A stretch of 64,000 nucleotides of DNA from Lates calcarifer. Taxonomy: Eukaryota > Chordata > Actinopteri > Centropomidae. The notes under the pieces were generated by a model, which was given only the letters and a program-made list of their open reading frames with translations, did no database searches and was not told where the DNA came from. Below are positions 1-11,400 of this stretch, piece after piece. The stretch lies in NCBI RefSeq assembly GCF_001640805.2, contig NC_066849.1:498011-562010 (forward strand). Direction: 5' to 3'. The position numbers were made by a program, and so were the translations under genes. Numbering within the stretch: position 1 is the first letter of the stretch; every line of letters starts with the position of its first letter.

Positions 1-703
1 AAGTCTATGTGGCTTTGTAAGGCTATTCTTAAGTATAGTTGCGCTAGGAACTAAATGCTAATGTGAGAGTACTAACATGCTCACCATGACATGCACACTG
101 AAGAAAGAGGAAATGTCTGGTAGGCATGATGCTTAGCATATTTGCCATCTTCATTTACTATCTTAGCTAACATCTCCTGCTAATATAGAGCTAAATTCAA
201 GTTGAGGCTGATGGGAATGGCAGTAGTTTTAAAGGTATTCAGTCATAAATTAAAGTATTGGACAAATTAAAGTTTTGACCTGATGATCAATGTACAAAAT
301 GTGATGGTAACTGTTGTTGGAGACTTGTTGGATTAACCAACAGACTGACATTGCCATCCTTAGAGTCATGCCACTAACAAAGCTAAAAATTATATACACT
401 GAAAAGTAACTCTTATTTCTCGCTGAGTGAGCAGGACCTTGGAAAAAGTCTTATTTCTTACGTCTCATCCAGGTAAAGATGTTCTATTATTGAGCTACAG
501 CACGTTACTTAAATTACAAGAAATATTTTAACTGGGAAGAACTGCTCAGTGATATGCTCTCTGCTCAAGTCACAAAAATACCCCCCATGATCACAATATG
601 AGCTTAGCCAAGCTTAGATTTCCTAACTGATTTAAACAAGTTCCTTGGACAAGCAGATAATGAATTAAACTCTCAGTGTACGTAAACACAGGTGTCCTCC
701 AAC
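1..703. other. rad23 intron 4 (partial), no coding signal
   Basis: This stretch lies downstream (in transcript sense) of the last rad23 exon seen in the window. I searched the minus strand for the UBA1, STI1-like and UBA2 domain segments that should follow and found none. It is therefore most likely the left-hand part of an intron, with the remaining exons beyond position 1. No recognisable repeat was seen. Confidence 0.6.
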
Positions 704-1143
704 CTGGAAGCAGAAGAGTGGACTGGTGCTGGGGCAGATGGTTGATTCTCAGGGTCTTCCCTTGGCTTCTCTTCTGGCAGGGTAGCAGGGGTGGGGCAGT
801 CTGTGGCGACCGAAGGCGTCGTAACAGTTTCAGTAGCGAGAGCTGGGCTAGAGGATAGAGTAGCAGCTGAAGCCGAAACTGGAGCCGAATCTGGAGCTGC
901 GTTTGAGTCCGGAGCTGCTGTTGCTTCAACAGAAACTAAAGGGGTGTTTTCTGGGACTGGGGCCGAGGATTCAGAGGGAGGCACTAACGGTGGGGCAGGT
1001 GTAGATGCAGACACTGTATGTGTTGGCGTGGGGGGAACGTGTGCTGGGCCTGAGGCTGGTGCTGTGGCTGAGGGTGGTGATGAAGCTGCAGCTGGTTGGG
1101 GAGTTGGCTGAGGGGCTGCTTGTGGAGGGGGAGCTGGTTTAGG
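704..1143 (-). CDS. rad23a: rad23 exon 4 (Pro/Ala/Ser/Thr-rich linker)
   Basis: The acceptor TTTTCAG|CCTAAA is at 1144/1143, and the frame continues in phase 0 from exon 3 (VTK then PKPAPPP). About 146 codons follow, almost entirely Pro, Ala, Ser, Thr and Val with scattered Glu. This is the flexible linker between the ubiquitin-like domain and UBA1. I place the donor at TCCAG|GTTGGA (704/703), by analogy with the Ser-Arg-Glu-Glu-Asp stretch before UBA1 in RAD23A; the frame stays open to 673, so the 3' border is less certain than the 5' border. The sequence is unusually open in other frames because of its composition. Confidence 0.85.
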
Positions 1144-4100
1144 CTGAAAAGACATTGGAGAATTGATCATTAGTAGCATGGATAATAAGCTCTTAACAGC
1201 ACTCTATTTCACTCTACAAGACCAGACTCTTAAGTTTATAAAGTCCACTGTTAAATCTCTGTATCAGCAGTATCATAACTAAATAAAAACTGGTGTTCAA
1301 ATAATGGCAGAGCAATCTTCTCTTTTAATAAAAATAGATCTCCTGTTCATTCTAAAGTGCCACATTCTGATATTCTGAGTTGTACATTTCTATAAAAGAA
1401 AGTTTTCTATAAAAGAAAACTGAAAGAACATTAAATTCCTATTTGTATACATTAAAACAGGATGTAAAGGTGTAAACCTGGCTCCTATTTAGAGTCTCAA
1501 ACAATATATTATTAGAACTTAGTAATAATAATCCAAGGTAGTACAGTCCTCCTGTATCACACTAAACCTTTGGACACAGGCCACATCATTCCTCATCAAA
1601 TCACCATTTTGTTTGGAGGTGTGGGCGCTCAGGTGGAGAAAGACATGCCAGGGGAATTTCAAAATAAAGGTGCATGATTATATTGTGAAGGACTGTGGTG
1701 TTATATGTTGTGTTTGTGTTGAGTTAGTGAACACTATTCAGACTGTTAAGTTGAAGTACTGTTATTAGTAGGGTAGTAGGGTTATTGAACATGTTGTCAG
1801 CTCAGACACAGTGAAGTCTGTCTGTCATGTCAGCTGGGACTCAGGTATGGGGACAGGCTTTCCACAGAAAGAGCGGCTGAAAGTGACTCGATGTAGGTAG
1901 TGACTAGCACAGAGAAAATGTTTGGGCTTTTTGTTATTTTTGTCGGCATTGGTTACAGCCCACAGCAGCCTGTGTTACTGTGCTTAATTAAAGTTGTAAT
2001 AAAACCAGCTGAGGTCTCCACTCTTGCTTGGTGAGGGACGATACAATATATATGATGTCTGATCAGTGTTTTCATTTTGGATTGATGCTACTGAATCATT
2101 GATCATTGAAATGAAGTATTGATGTAGAATGATGTATCGTTAGACTCCTAAAGTAAAAGTTCACAAACAAAACATCTAAGGCACTCTTCTGTCAGAAAGC
2201 CTTTAATCAGATGGATACATCTTGACGAAATTCATAAAATATTTAATTAGTGAATAACAACAGATTTTATTTTACAAGGAGCATAGCAGCTGAGTGGTGA
2301 GAATGATCTAAAAACCACAGTATGAAGAGACACTGACCTTGGTAACCATGACCACCACAAAGTTTTTCTCATCAATTTTGTACTCTTTCAGCGGGGTGTC
2401 ATCATTTAAGATTTTACCTGTGACATTCAAGCAGAAACAGGAAATGAGAAAAGATTTATGAATGAGAATAAGAAGTCATGGTGTCTAAAACACAATCAAG
2501 CACAATGCATTAGGCACATAGGTTACAGTTACAGTTACACAGCTGATAAGTTATCCTAATGTGACAATTTTTAGTACTTTGATTTCTTAAGCACTTTTTT
2601 GTTTGATCTCTGAATATTTAATATTTGGACTTAACTTGTGAAGATGGAACTTTTTGATGCACAACTTTTTGTTGCTAGGTGCTGTTCTGAGTGGCATTTA
2701 CTGCAATACACAGTCACAGTACCTTGACAACAGATGTTATACATACTCTTATCCATGAAGTTAAATGTTGAGGGGGGAAATCAAACCCTGGACTAACCTA
2801 ACAACCCAATCACATCACAGGTATTTCAGTATATTTCTGATCACCTACTTGATTCATTTGCAAGATGAGTATTCTCACTGCAGATTTATTGATGATGTGA
2901 CTTGTAGCAATAAAGTATGGGGTATTCTCAGGTAAGAAAAAAAAATAATGCAGGAGACAGGGGCGCGATGTGGAGTGCTGTTTTTCAGCTCATTGTTTTC
3001 TGAATGCAGATACCTAGATGTGTATTTTGGTTTTTACAACATGACCACTTACCAAAAAAAAAAAAGCTGCTCTGTTAAAACTCAACATCCAAGGTCAAAG
3101 TATATTTGTAGTTACTGTAACCAATCATTTTCTAGGGTTTTTGGTGTAACTGAATCTCTGTAACTGTTGAAGTCATCCTCTGCCTCACCTGCATAGATGA
3201 GTTTCTGTCCTGCAGCAGGAAATGCATCTTTTCCTCTGTCCTCCTCTATTTTCTCCTTCAGGGTTTTCACCTGAAAAACAACAGATGAAACACTGATATT
3301 AATGGGAGAGTTACTGAAACTGACACAACACCAGATGTTACACTGTGTCACAGAAAATATCAGAGGTAAGGTCTGACAGTTGTTACTGTAAATGTCATAT
3401 CATCGTACGTTACGGGAATTTGCCGCTGTTCAAAAGTTGATGTTGTCCAGAGAGGAAGTTTTGTGACCAAAACCTGTTTTAAAGGTAGGGTTAACAATTA
3501 CAATCAAAGGCACTTTTATTCAAGTTCAGGGAATATCTCCTCACAGTCCGTAGCTGCTCTTTCTGTACATGTGCTGAAAAAAATCTGGTGTTTGTTGTTG
3601 TTTGTACAAGTGGATCGGTGCAATCCATGGACAGAGGAATACACATTTAAAAAGAAAGGCATGACAGAGCCAGCAGGACAGACCATCCTGTTTGTTAATG
3701 TTTGTTAGACTAGTAGGAGAGTTGTGAGTATCTCTGTCTGCACCTACTGTGCTAGTTCTGAGAAACTGTCTCATCTGTTCTTGGCTTTGCTGCAGCTAAT
3801 ATAACACAAAACTTCAGTGCTCTGTTGTTGTTCAGTCTGTATTGTGATATTTGTCCATACAACATTTGTGAAGGTTTTTATAGACACAAATTTGAATAAA
3901 AGTGCATTATATTTGAATTGCTAACCCTACCTTTGAGCCAGCTCTGGCAGTTTTTGTTTAAACTGTCTAAACAGCTACCGAGTGTAGCTGTTGACAAAGA
4001 GTTGATATTCTGTCAATGGAGAAGTAATGTCACTCTGACCATTCATGACTTCTTAATAGTACTGCCTGAAATCGCTTAACTTTAATTTACATTCATATAA

Positions 4101-5988
4101 GTTCTCTAAATAATAATACCATATGCACTATTCTTACCATCTGTGTTTTGAAGACTGAAGTTTTTTTTTATCTATTGTCTTTAACTGTGTCCTTTGTAGG
4201 GCAGAACATTCAAAGTCAAATCAAAATATGAGCAAAATCACAATATGGCCAATCCAAATCGCACAAAGAGCAAGGTGTTAATAAAGGTCAAATGTGTCAC
4301 AACATACCATTAGAATTGAAGCACTGTGAGGTTACAGATGCTCCAGCCTACAAATCATATTCTCCACATGCTTCTTTGGTACAGACCAAGGAAAAAAAAT
4401 CACATCATCATCATCTTCATATATTTTTCAGGGCAAATGAAATTCAAAAATCCTACTAAAATCACGATTCATATCGCAATATCTATAAAAAGAAATGCAA
4501 CATAATTTGTTGCATATCATTCAGCCCTAGCTCTGTGTATTAATCAATGAGTTATCTGGCTAACTTAGACTAGTTTCCATGCTCGTGTAGTGTACATTTT
4601 TTTCTCACATTTCTGTAATTTGTTTTTATTTAACTTTGAGTCACTGTGCTTACTGATAGTTTTCTGAGACGTCAAATAAACCTCAATTAGCACAATTAGA
4701 ATTATCACAGGATTAAATTAGAACATATATTTGTAAATAGTGACACAATCTACCTTAATGTGAAAAACTGAAAACTTGATACATTTTGAATAAAGTATAG
4801 TGTGCATGTGAGTGTATGTTTTAGATTAGGTTACATCAGATGAGATAGATGAGAACTGTATTGTCGCTGCACACAGTAAGTATCAGGACAGTGAAGTTTA
4901 CTATATAACTAGATGGTGTAAAGAGATAAACTACAGTTCAAATGAACAATGGACCAAAACAACAGGAGCAAAAGAAGCTGGATATATACATAGATGTTTG
5001 AGCAGCAGTTTTTGGTGATTAAAAAGCTGCAATGAGAACAGAATGTCTTTGTTTATTTGTTTGTTGTTTTGTTTTCTTGAGAAGTGTATTTCTAATAACC
5101 TAATAAATACTACTTTGTTTAGTGCCGATAACTGTTTATGGTCATTATGATTCACGTGATAGCACTGCACAGGAAACATTATTAGTTAAATACACTAATA
5201 TAAATTACTCTACATTGCTTATTTTCTGAGCAGAAAACTCCAAAAGGCTTGGTTCTTCTTACTCACAAAGATTTACTGATCTGTTTTCCCATTACTACAT
5301 TAACAGATAGCAGGTTTAAAATATTGCATCGTCATTCATGGTGAGCGACACTGAAACAAGTCAAACACTATAAAGCTAAACTTAAGTACAAACATTTCCG
5401 GTCGTTTTTTTCCAGTATAATATAGTATACCTTTCATGCGGGCCATACATAGTGTGAAGTCCTGAAGAATACCATGAAGCAAAGTCAAAACAGCCAGTGA
5501 AATACAGGTAATACATTTCACTGCATTGTATATATTATGTCGCTGATCAAAAATCTAACCTTAGTGCTATTTTCACAGGAAGTGTGAAGTGCTTATAATA
5601 CAATTGAAGTTGTAACGCCTTTACTTTGAAGGAAAAGTTCCTCATTTCCGGTCTTGAACGAGCTAACCCTAGCTACTTTACCTCACATGAACTCAGTTCC
5701 AGTAAGATCCTGCTAAATTGCTAACTTATCTGACTACATATTTGTCACACTGACGTAACGTTACTTTTCAAACAAAACAAAAACTACAGTTTTTCCTTTG
5801 TTAGGTTGAGCAGCCTTTGAAGCGGCCATGTCTTAACGTTAGCAAATATTCCCGAACGCCTACATGGTAGCCCTCCCGGCCTGACCGTGTTTACTTCAAC
5901 CCCGTTAACTTCTACTCACCGTCAATTCTGGGTCTATTTCTATTTTGAACGTCTGCTGTTGGAGCGTCTTTACTGTTATCGTCAGCAT
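704..5988 (-). CDS. rad23a: RAD23 homolog, N-terminal part (gene span; 3' exons off the left edge)
   Basis: RAD23 proteins carry polyubiquitinated substrates to the proteasome through an N-terminal ubiquitin-like domain, and in the nucleus they stabilise XPC for nucleotide excision repair. Four exons are visible on the minus strand: 5988-5920, 3270-3189, 2417-2338 and 1143-704. Exons 1-3 give exactly 77 codons that read as the whole RAD23 ubiquitin-like domain (start [15 protein letters not shown], middle [15 protein letters not shown], end NFVVVMVTK). Exon 4 is the low-complexity linker. The UBA and XPC-binding domains lie outside the window. All visible introns begin GT and end AG, and the phases join without a stop. 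Both RAD23A and RAD23B match the domain. I prefer rad23a because calreticulin lies directly upstream in the same orientation, as CALR and RAD23A do in human; fish may carry more than one rad23a copy. Confidence 0.93.
1144..2337 (-). other. rad23 intron 3
   Basis: This is an AT-rich intron of about 1.2 kb. I see no coding signal and no clearly recognised transposable element in it. Confidence 0.7.
2338..2417 (-). CDS. rad23a: rad23 exon 3
   Basis: This 80-nt exon completes the ubiquitin-like domain, from the split Gly codon through [18 protein letters not shown] to VVVMVTK. It has acceptor CACAG|GTAAAA and donor AAG|GTCAGT. The sequence is nearly invariant in vertebrate RAD23 proteins, which makes this one of the strongest calls in the window. 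It ends in phase 0. Confidence 0.95.
2418..3188 (-). other. rad23 intron 2
   Basis: This is an intron of about 0.77 kb, with donor GTGAGG at the 3188 end and acceptor CACAG at the 2418 end. Two A-rich runs (about 2936-2946 and 3053-3064) are present, and nothing coding. Confidence 0.7.
3189..3270 (-). CDS. rad23a: rad23 exon 2
   Basis: This 82-nt exon encodes 27 codons plus one base ([18 protein letters not shown] and onward to LIYA). It covers the helix and third strand of the ubiquitin-like fold. The acceptor is TTTTTTCAG|GTG and the donor is GCAG|GTGAGG. The following intron is phase 1 and splits the Gly codon of the AGK motif. Confidence 0.94.
3271..5919 (-). other. rad23 intron 1
   Basis: This is the largest visible rad23 intron, about 2.65 kb and AT-rich. 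It contains a probable dispersed repeat at 4197-4530 (listed separately). Otherwise I see no coding or structural signal. Confidence 0.7.
4197..4530. repeat. dispersed repeat with TAGGGC-type inverted ends in rad23 intron 1
   Basis: The left end reads TAGGGCAGAACATTC, and the right end, reverse complemented, reads CTAGGGCTGAATG, so the termini are related inverted repeats. The interior has several 'atcacaatat' and 'cgatatgaat' motifs. This style is familiar from abundant non-autonomous DNA repeats in fish. Superfamily is uncertain; no clean target-site duplication was visible. Confidence 0.45.
5920..5988 (-). CDS. rad23a: rad23 exon 1 (coding part)
   Basis: The start codon is at 5988-5986, and 23 codons run to the donor ACG|GTGAGT at 5920/5919. 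The first residues [12 protein letters not shown] match the first beta-hairpin of the RAD23 ubiquitin-like domain. The intron that follows is phase 0 and about 2.65 kb long. Exon 1 sits in a modestly CpG-rich stretch, as expected for a housekeeping promoter. Confidence 0.93.
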
Positions 5989-6250
5989 CTTTCGACGCGA
6001 TGTCAGAGGCAGCTGGGGTCGGAATTCAAGGTAGTCGCGGCAATTTCTCGACTGAAGCCGCTCTTTTTCGCACAATATGTATTTAACCTGGGTCTAAATG
6101 TATGTGTGACTCAGCTGTCTCAGTGCCGCGGAGCAATTTGGGCACGGACGCCATCTACTGCTGGAGGTAAGGCACAACACACTGCCGCCTTCGAGAACTG
6201 TCGGAAATTACCCAAAGTCGGAGAGCGCAGTTAAATCAGCCAATAAATCG
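5989..6250 (-). promoter_or_regulatory. rad23 5' region / promoter
   Basis: The stretch just upstream of the rad23 start codon is richer in CpG than its surroundings (for example 5995-6060 and 6125-6210) and lacks an obvious TATA box, as is common for constitutive promoters. It also holds a CTCF-like motif at 6148-6161. The exact transcription start cannot be read from sequence. Confidence 0.5.
6148..6161 (-). promoter_or_regulatory. CTCF-like motif
   Basis: ACGCCATCTACTGC on the plus strand matches 12 of 14 positions of the reverse-complemented CTCF core consensus as I remember it. It lies about 160 bp upstream of the rad23 start codon. This is motif-level evidence only. Confidence 0.3.
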
Positions 6251-7607
6251 ATGTCGTCTCTTACTCTGGCTCATGTCGTGGTTCAGCTTCAGCTGACTCT
6301 GACCATATTGTCAGCCTAGATGATGTGATGACCCAGACAAACGCATTCATGCTACTTAAGAAAAAGTTCAAAATGTTTAATAATGCATTTACAGTTCCTC
6401 AATAAATGCACACATTTAATAAATAAATGCACAATTATTACTTACATGCCTTTATATTGTAACTGAGGACAGTCTCCTTAAGTAGATGTCAGGAATTAAA
6501 ACCTTAATAGACATTACATTACATTTAGCCAAGGGCAGTGGTACACAAGATAAAACTGAAAGGGTCCCCAGATAATAAATGGAAAAACACATTTCCTCTA
6601 ACAAAGTTGTACCTATACCTATATAGCATGTGAGGAAGGGGTCACAAATAAATATCACTGTAGAGCATCACAAGCCTATGTCCATTACAGGTGTACTCCA
6701 GTGACTGCATGCTGTACTTTCAAAAAGTGCAGCATGCATGAAACTCACAAGAGAGATTTTGGGGGGAAATGAAGCAACAGATGCAGGGATATGCAGACTT
6801 TAAGTCCTATGTTCAGGTCAGGTTACAAAAAGCCAGGATTCTGCATTTCCCATAATGTAACCAAAAGCATCTTTTTATTAGCCCCTCCCTGTATGATAAA
6901 CACTGTTTTCTTTCAAACACCACATCCCATGTGTAACACAAGCCCGTGTTGTGAATGTGTAGCCTTAAAAACTCTGTTTTCCTCAGATTTGACAAAGCTC
7001 CCTAAGAGTGACCATGCCGAGTAAACTGACCTTTATGACCATAACAAACAGTGTATAAAAAATGCCAAGGAACAGAGGTGTTGACTAAATGTCTCCTTGA
7101 AATATTTAAGCTGTGAATGTGTCCCCTGCCTTACAGTTCTGTTGATTTGTGACAGCACAGGCTTGTTTTTGCTTAGGCACACATCTTGAATGTAGCAGAT
7201 CATTTAGATAAAACCTAACTTGTATTTTGGCACTATCACACACACGTTTGGTGGAGAAGCCAAGCTTACAAGAGACACTGGAGGAAGAGACACTGTCAAA
7301 CAATCTTCTTGTGTTTGCGTCATGAACTAATGGATTTAAATAAAGGTCACTATTTTCTTACCCAGGTATACTTGTCTCATTGTCATACCAGTATCACAGT
7401 ATTTGTCAATCAGTGGTTCTGATGCTGATACAACTTAAACAACCGTGATTGTTGTGTAAAAATAAGGGTGCTTATACTAAGTTTGTTTAGACCACAATTC
7501 TATCAGCTGTAAACTCTTGTTCACACCACACTGGAATAAAACATACACACAGCCACAACTACCATTACCACTGAAAACAGGCGTCAGGTTGTTGAGAGAA
7601 GCTTCAA
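6251..7607. other. rad23-calr intergenic interval
   Basis: About 1.4 kb separates the rad23 promoter from the presumed calr polyadenylation signal. No open frame here resembles a known protein. I see no recognisable mobile element. Confidence 0.6.
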
Positions 7608-7613
7608 TTTATT
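7608..7613 (-). terminator. candidate calr polyadenylation signal (AATAAA)
   Basis: A minus-strand AATAAA lies about 640 nt beyond the calreticulin stop codon. It is the first canonical hexamer I could find downstream of the stop on that strand. This would give a 3' UTR of roughly 0.65 kb. The true cleavage site needs transcript data. Confidence 0.4.
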
Positions 7614-8252
7614 CACTGAAACTCAGAAACAGTGTGTGCCCACGGGACAGTCACTCATCCAGACCAATGAGAAATGAGGATTGTAAAAATCACAGTTTGT
7701 CTAATGCAGTCTCACTCTCAAACACACTCACACACACACACATCACATGAGTTGGAGGAAGGACATATGCAGATCATCATGTTTTCAGGGAATTCATGTA
7801 ATTAAATAAATTATGAGGGGGATCAATTAAAAAAAACAGTTCAACATCACACAGGAGAAAAAAGTACCAAGCATCACAGACCCTTGATTTACTAGACATC
7901 CCAACAAAGGCAATAATAAAAATGAATAGGCTCTGTGAGTGACTACAGGATGCACCATGGGACAGACCACATTCAGAAAAATCACATTAAATAAGAAAAT
8001 CCTTAACCAAAACAGAGGGGGAAACATGTCATCCCTTCTCCATTCTCTAATTTGAAGACTAAAATAAGCAACAAGGGAATCAATAAAAAAAATCTGATCT
8101 GACTCCACCTCCCATCCATCCCTCACCCCTACACTTGGATAAAAGGTTGCTGTATGAAAGGCCAGAGTCCATAGGGCTTTCGCTAATTTTCTGTTGTTGC
8201 TTTGAACCTGCAGAGAGAAGCACACAGTAGTCCGCCAACCGGCTGCTCTGCT

Positions 8253-8495
8253 TTACAACTCGTCCTTCTGTTTAGGGTTGCTGTCCTCGTCCTCATCCTC
8301 TGTCCCAGCGTGCTCATCCGTCTCCTCTTCGTGCTCGCTCTCTTCCTCTGGCTCCTCATCACCATCTTCTTCATCATCCTCCTCCTCCTCCTCCTCATCA
8401 TCACCTTCAGCATCCTTCTTCTTGCTCTTCTCCTCCTCCTCCCTCAGTTTCCTCTCCGTGTCCTCCTGTTCCTCCTTCATCTTCTTCTCTGGTCC
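8253..8495 (-). CDS. calr: calr exon 9 (acidic C-domain and KDEL)
   Basis: Residues 353-432 begin [17 protein letters not shown] and pass into a run dominated by Glu and Asp, the low-affinity high-capacity Ca2+ store. The sequence then ends in KDEL and TAA (8255-8253). The coding sequence is built of GAG/GAT/GAA codons and is effectively a coding trinucleotide repeat (about 8340-8405), so its length could vary between alleles. This repetitiveness creates long Ser- or Leu-rich open frames on the opposite strand, which are not genes. Confidence 0.97.
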   Translation of the reverse strand, partial: GPEKKMKEEQEDTERKLREEEEKSKKKDAEGDDEEEEEEDDEEDGDEEPEEESEHEEETDEHAGTEDEDEDSNPKQKDEL

Positions 8496-11400
8496 CTGTT
8501 GGGCAAAAAGTTGAGAGTTAAGAGTTGGTGTAATGTTTTCAATAGGAGTATGGTGTTTTAAGTTGAAAATGCTGAATACTATTTGACATGTATTCTCCAG
8601 TAATTGCAGGTATGGCTCAACTGACAGTACAGTTTTCTGGTGTGCTTCACCAAGCAACCCCAGACAAGTACAATAATGTGATCCCTCACTGGCTTCCCAC
8701 TTCTCATGTTCATTGAAATACAGAACCAAGCATGAGTTGGTGCTATTAGGAATCAAACCCTGGATCTCTGCAGTGATGGGTCAGAACTTTTCTTCACTTT
8801 CAAATGAATACCTCTTGGTACTTACACTGAGCGTTTGTCATTATTTTTGACATTTTAAGAACAAAATACAGTAAATTCATTAAACAAAGTCAGATGGATA
8901 TGTCATGTGAATATTGTTTTGTCTAGTCTGGTGTATAGTAGGCTCTATATCCAGTATTTCTAAGTACAGTCCTACCTTAGTAACTCCCCACGTTTCTTCC
9001 CCAAACTTCTCAGCTTCTTTGACATCATCAGTGATCAGGAAGTTGTCAAAGATAGTGCCAGATTTAACCTGAACAAAGACATCACACACATTAACATTAA
9101 TCATTCAAGCAATGCAGTTCTTGACTCAGTTCAGTGGTATCACTGATTTTACCACATGGTGTCAAACAACTCTGTATAGTTAGGGCTCCATGATCAGTGG
9201 GTGAGTAGAAATGGTTACCTGCCACAGATCCAGGCCCAATACTCCAATGTTGTCAAACTTGTACATTGCAGGGTCATGAGTGTACTCTGGGTTGTCGATC
9301 TCAGGGTGGATCCAGGCTCCCTTGTAGTCAGGGTTGTCAATCTGCTTGGGTTTCCACTCACCCTGTAAATTGATGGAACAGGTTAGAAGGCCAATTCCAT
9401 AATAGAGGTACTGCCTTATAGAGTGATGCAGGAATAATGTCTTTTTGTAGTCCAACCTGGAAAGTTAGTTAGCTTAGTTAGACCAAAGGCCAATGAGATT
9501 TTTCCATTGGTTTTTTGGACTATTACAGAAAATAAGTTCTGTGATCAACAAGTGTATGATACTTAAATGTTTTGTTCAGCAAGATTAACAAATGAACACC
9601 ACTTTGCTGCTTTTTGAAGCCTAAACCCAATCTGCAGAAGTTAAAAGCTAATGCTAGGCTATAAACCAACTACACCATGGTCACATGACTGTGAGTAGAT
9701 CAGTTTTTGTGTACAGTGTTACGACGTCCACAACCTCTGTAGTCTCATTTAGCCACTTGTTACCGACTGTCTTTTTTAAGATATGTAAAAGCTTAAAAAA
9801 AAAAAATCACAAGTGGGGTATTTCTGATGTACTTTTAGTCAAAGAATAAAACACGAATGTGTCTTGAGCTTGTGTTAACCTCAGATGTTATTTCAGGCAT
9901 TTAACCAAAACACCTGTTCAAAAAACCCATAGACTTTGAGACGAGGGAACCGGAAGTGCTAAAATGCTAACTTATTTCCAGATTTTAGGACATTCACTTA
10001 TTCCTGCACCACTCTATTACCCTCTTACACTAACCCCCAAAGCTAAAAAAATTATTCATTTCTTCTCACAAACATCAGTAAAAGGGTACCAAATGTACCT
10101 TATACTCTGGGTTGGTGATCATGGGAGGTTCCCACTCTCCATCCATGTCCTCGTCCCAGTCATCAGGCTTCTTGGCATCAGGGTCAGGGATGGTCTCTGC
10201 CTTGTCCCAGTCCTGGAAAACAGCAAGACTGGAGTTACTACTTGAGTCACTAAAAATACAATTTTATAAGATAAAACAGGAATGTGACCTGAGCTGTACA
10301 CAATAACTAAATTGAGCTTGATTTGATTTTGGATTGTTTGACCCACACCTGTATTTTCATTCAAAGCTGGCTAAAAATGTATTTAGAACTGCCACAGCAA
10401 CACTGTTTTAAGCTCAAACTATCAAAAGTGCAGCTTATCCACAGGTCATGACCAAGAGTTTTCCAGGTGGACTTAAAACATGAAGTCAATGTCAAACACA
10501 AATGCTTTTTTACAAACACAAACAGAGTGACTAGGTTAAAATATGATGAGGACATGTACAGTCTAGAGGAATCAGCACTTCAGCACTAACTGCTGCTTTA
10601 CTTGTGTTTTACAGATGAGACAGTGAGCTATTTTCAATAGCTCCAATAGTTTCATACTGTATCCTGTAAATACAAATAAGGCCAAAATAAACCAGTCTCC
10701 TACCTCAGGCTTGGTGTCACTGGGGTCATCGATCTTGGCCCTGTCGTCCCAGTCGCTTGGTTTTTTGGCCTCAGGGTCCTTGATCTTCTTCGGGGGCAGC
10801 ATGTCCCAGTCGTCCTCCAGGGAACCAGACTCCACCTTTTCATTGTTGATCCTCACCTCATACGTCTGGTCTGGATTCAGTATCAGTGTGTACAGGTGGG
10901 TCAGCTCATCATCCTAGGGAGTGATGGTAGGGAATTTACAGTGAGCAAGAAATTTAAATTCATGCAGACAAAAGACAAAAATCCAAATGATTCAAATTGC
11001 TTTATGCAGCAGCTACCTTGCATTTGATGTCTTTCTTGATGAGATGGTTCTGGCCCTTGTAGTTAAAGATTACGTGGACCTTCTTTGTGCTGTATCCACA
11101 AATGTCAGGCCCTGCAGATACAAGTCATGCCATGTTATATACTGTATTTAATTCTAGAAATGCATCATGCTTTCTTCCAAATAGTTGTATGGTCAGGCCT
11201 CTGTGTCTCTACTACACAAACATGACTCACCAAACATGATGTAATACTGCGAGTCTCCGTGCATGTCACTCTGGTCGAGGTCAGAGGGGAAGATCTTGAC
11301 ATAGCCACCTCCACAGTCAATCTTCTGCTCGTGCTTTACAGTGAACTGGATGACCAAGGGCTTTCCCTCGTTGCTAAAGGGCTCAAAGCGGGCTGACAGG

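Noticed and set aside
676..1111. Open frames on the plus strand across rad23 exon 4
   Set aside because: They result from the low-complexity Pro/Ala codons of the real minus-strand exon; no homology or splice context.
8278..8514. Ser-rich open frame on the plus strand over calr exon 9
   Set aside because: It is the shadow of the GAG/GAT-rich acidic tail on the minus strand, which has splice sites, family homology and a KDEL end.
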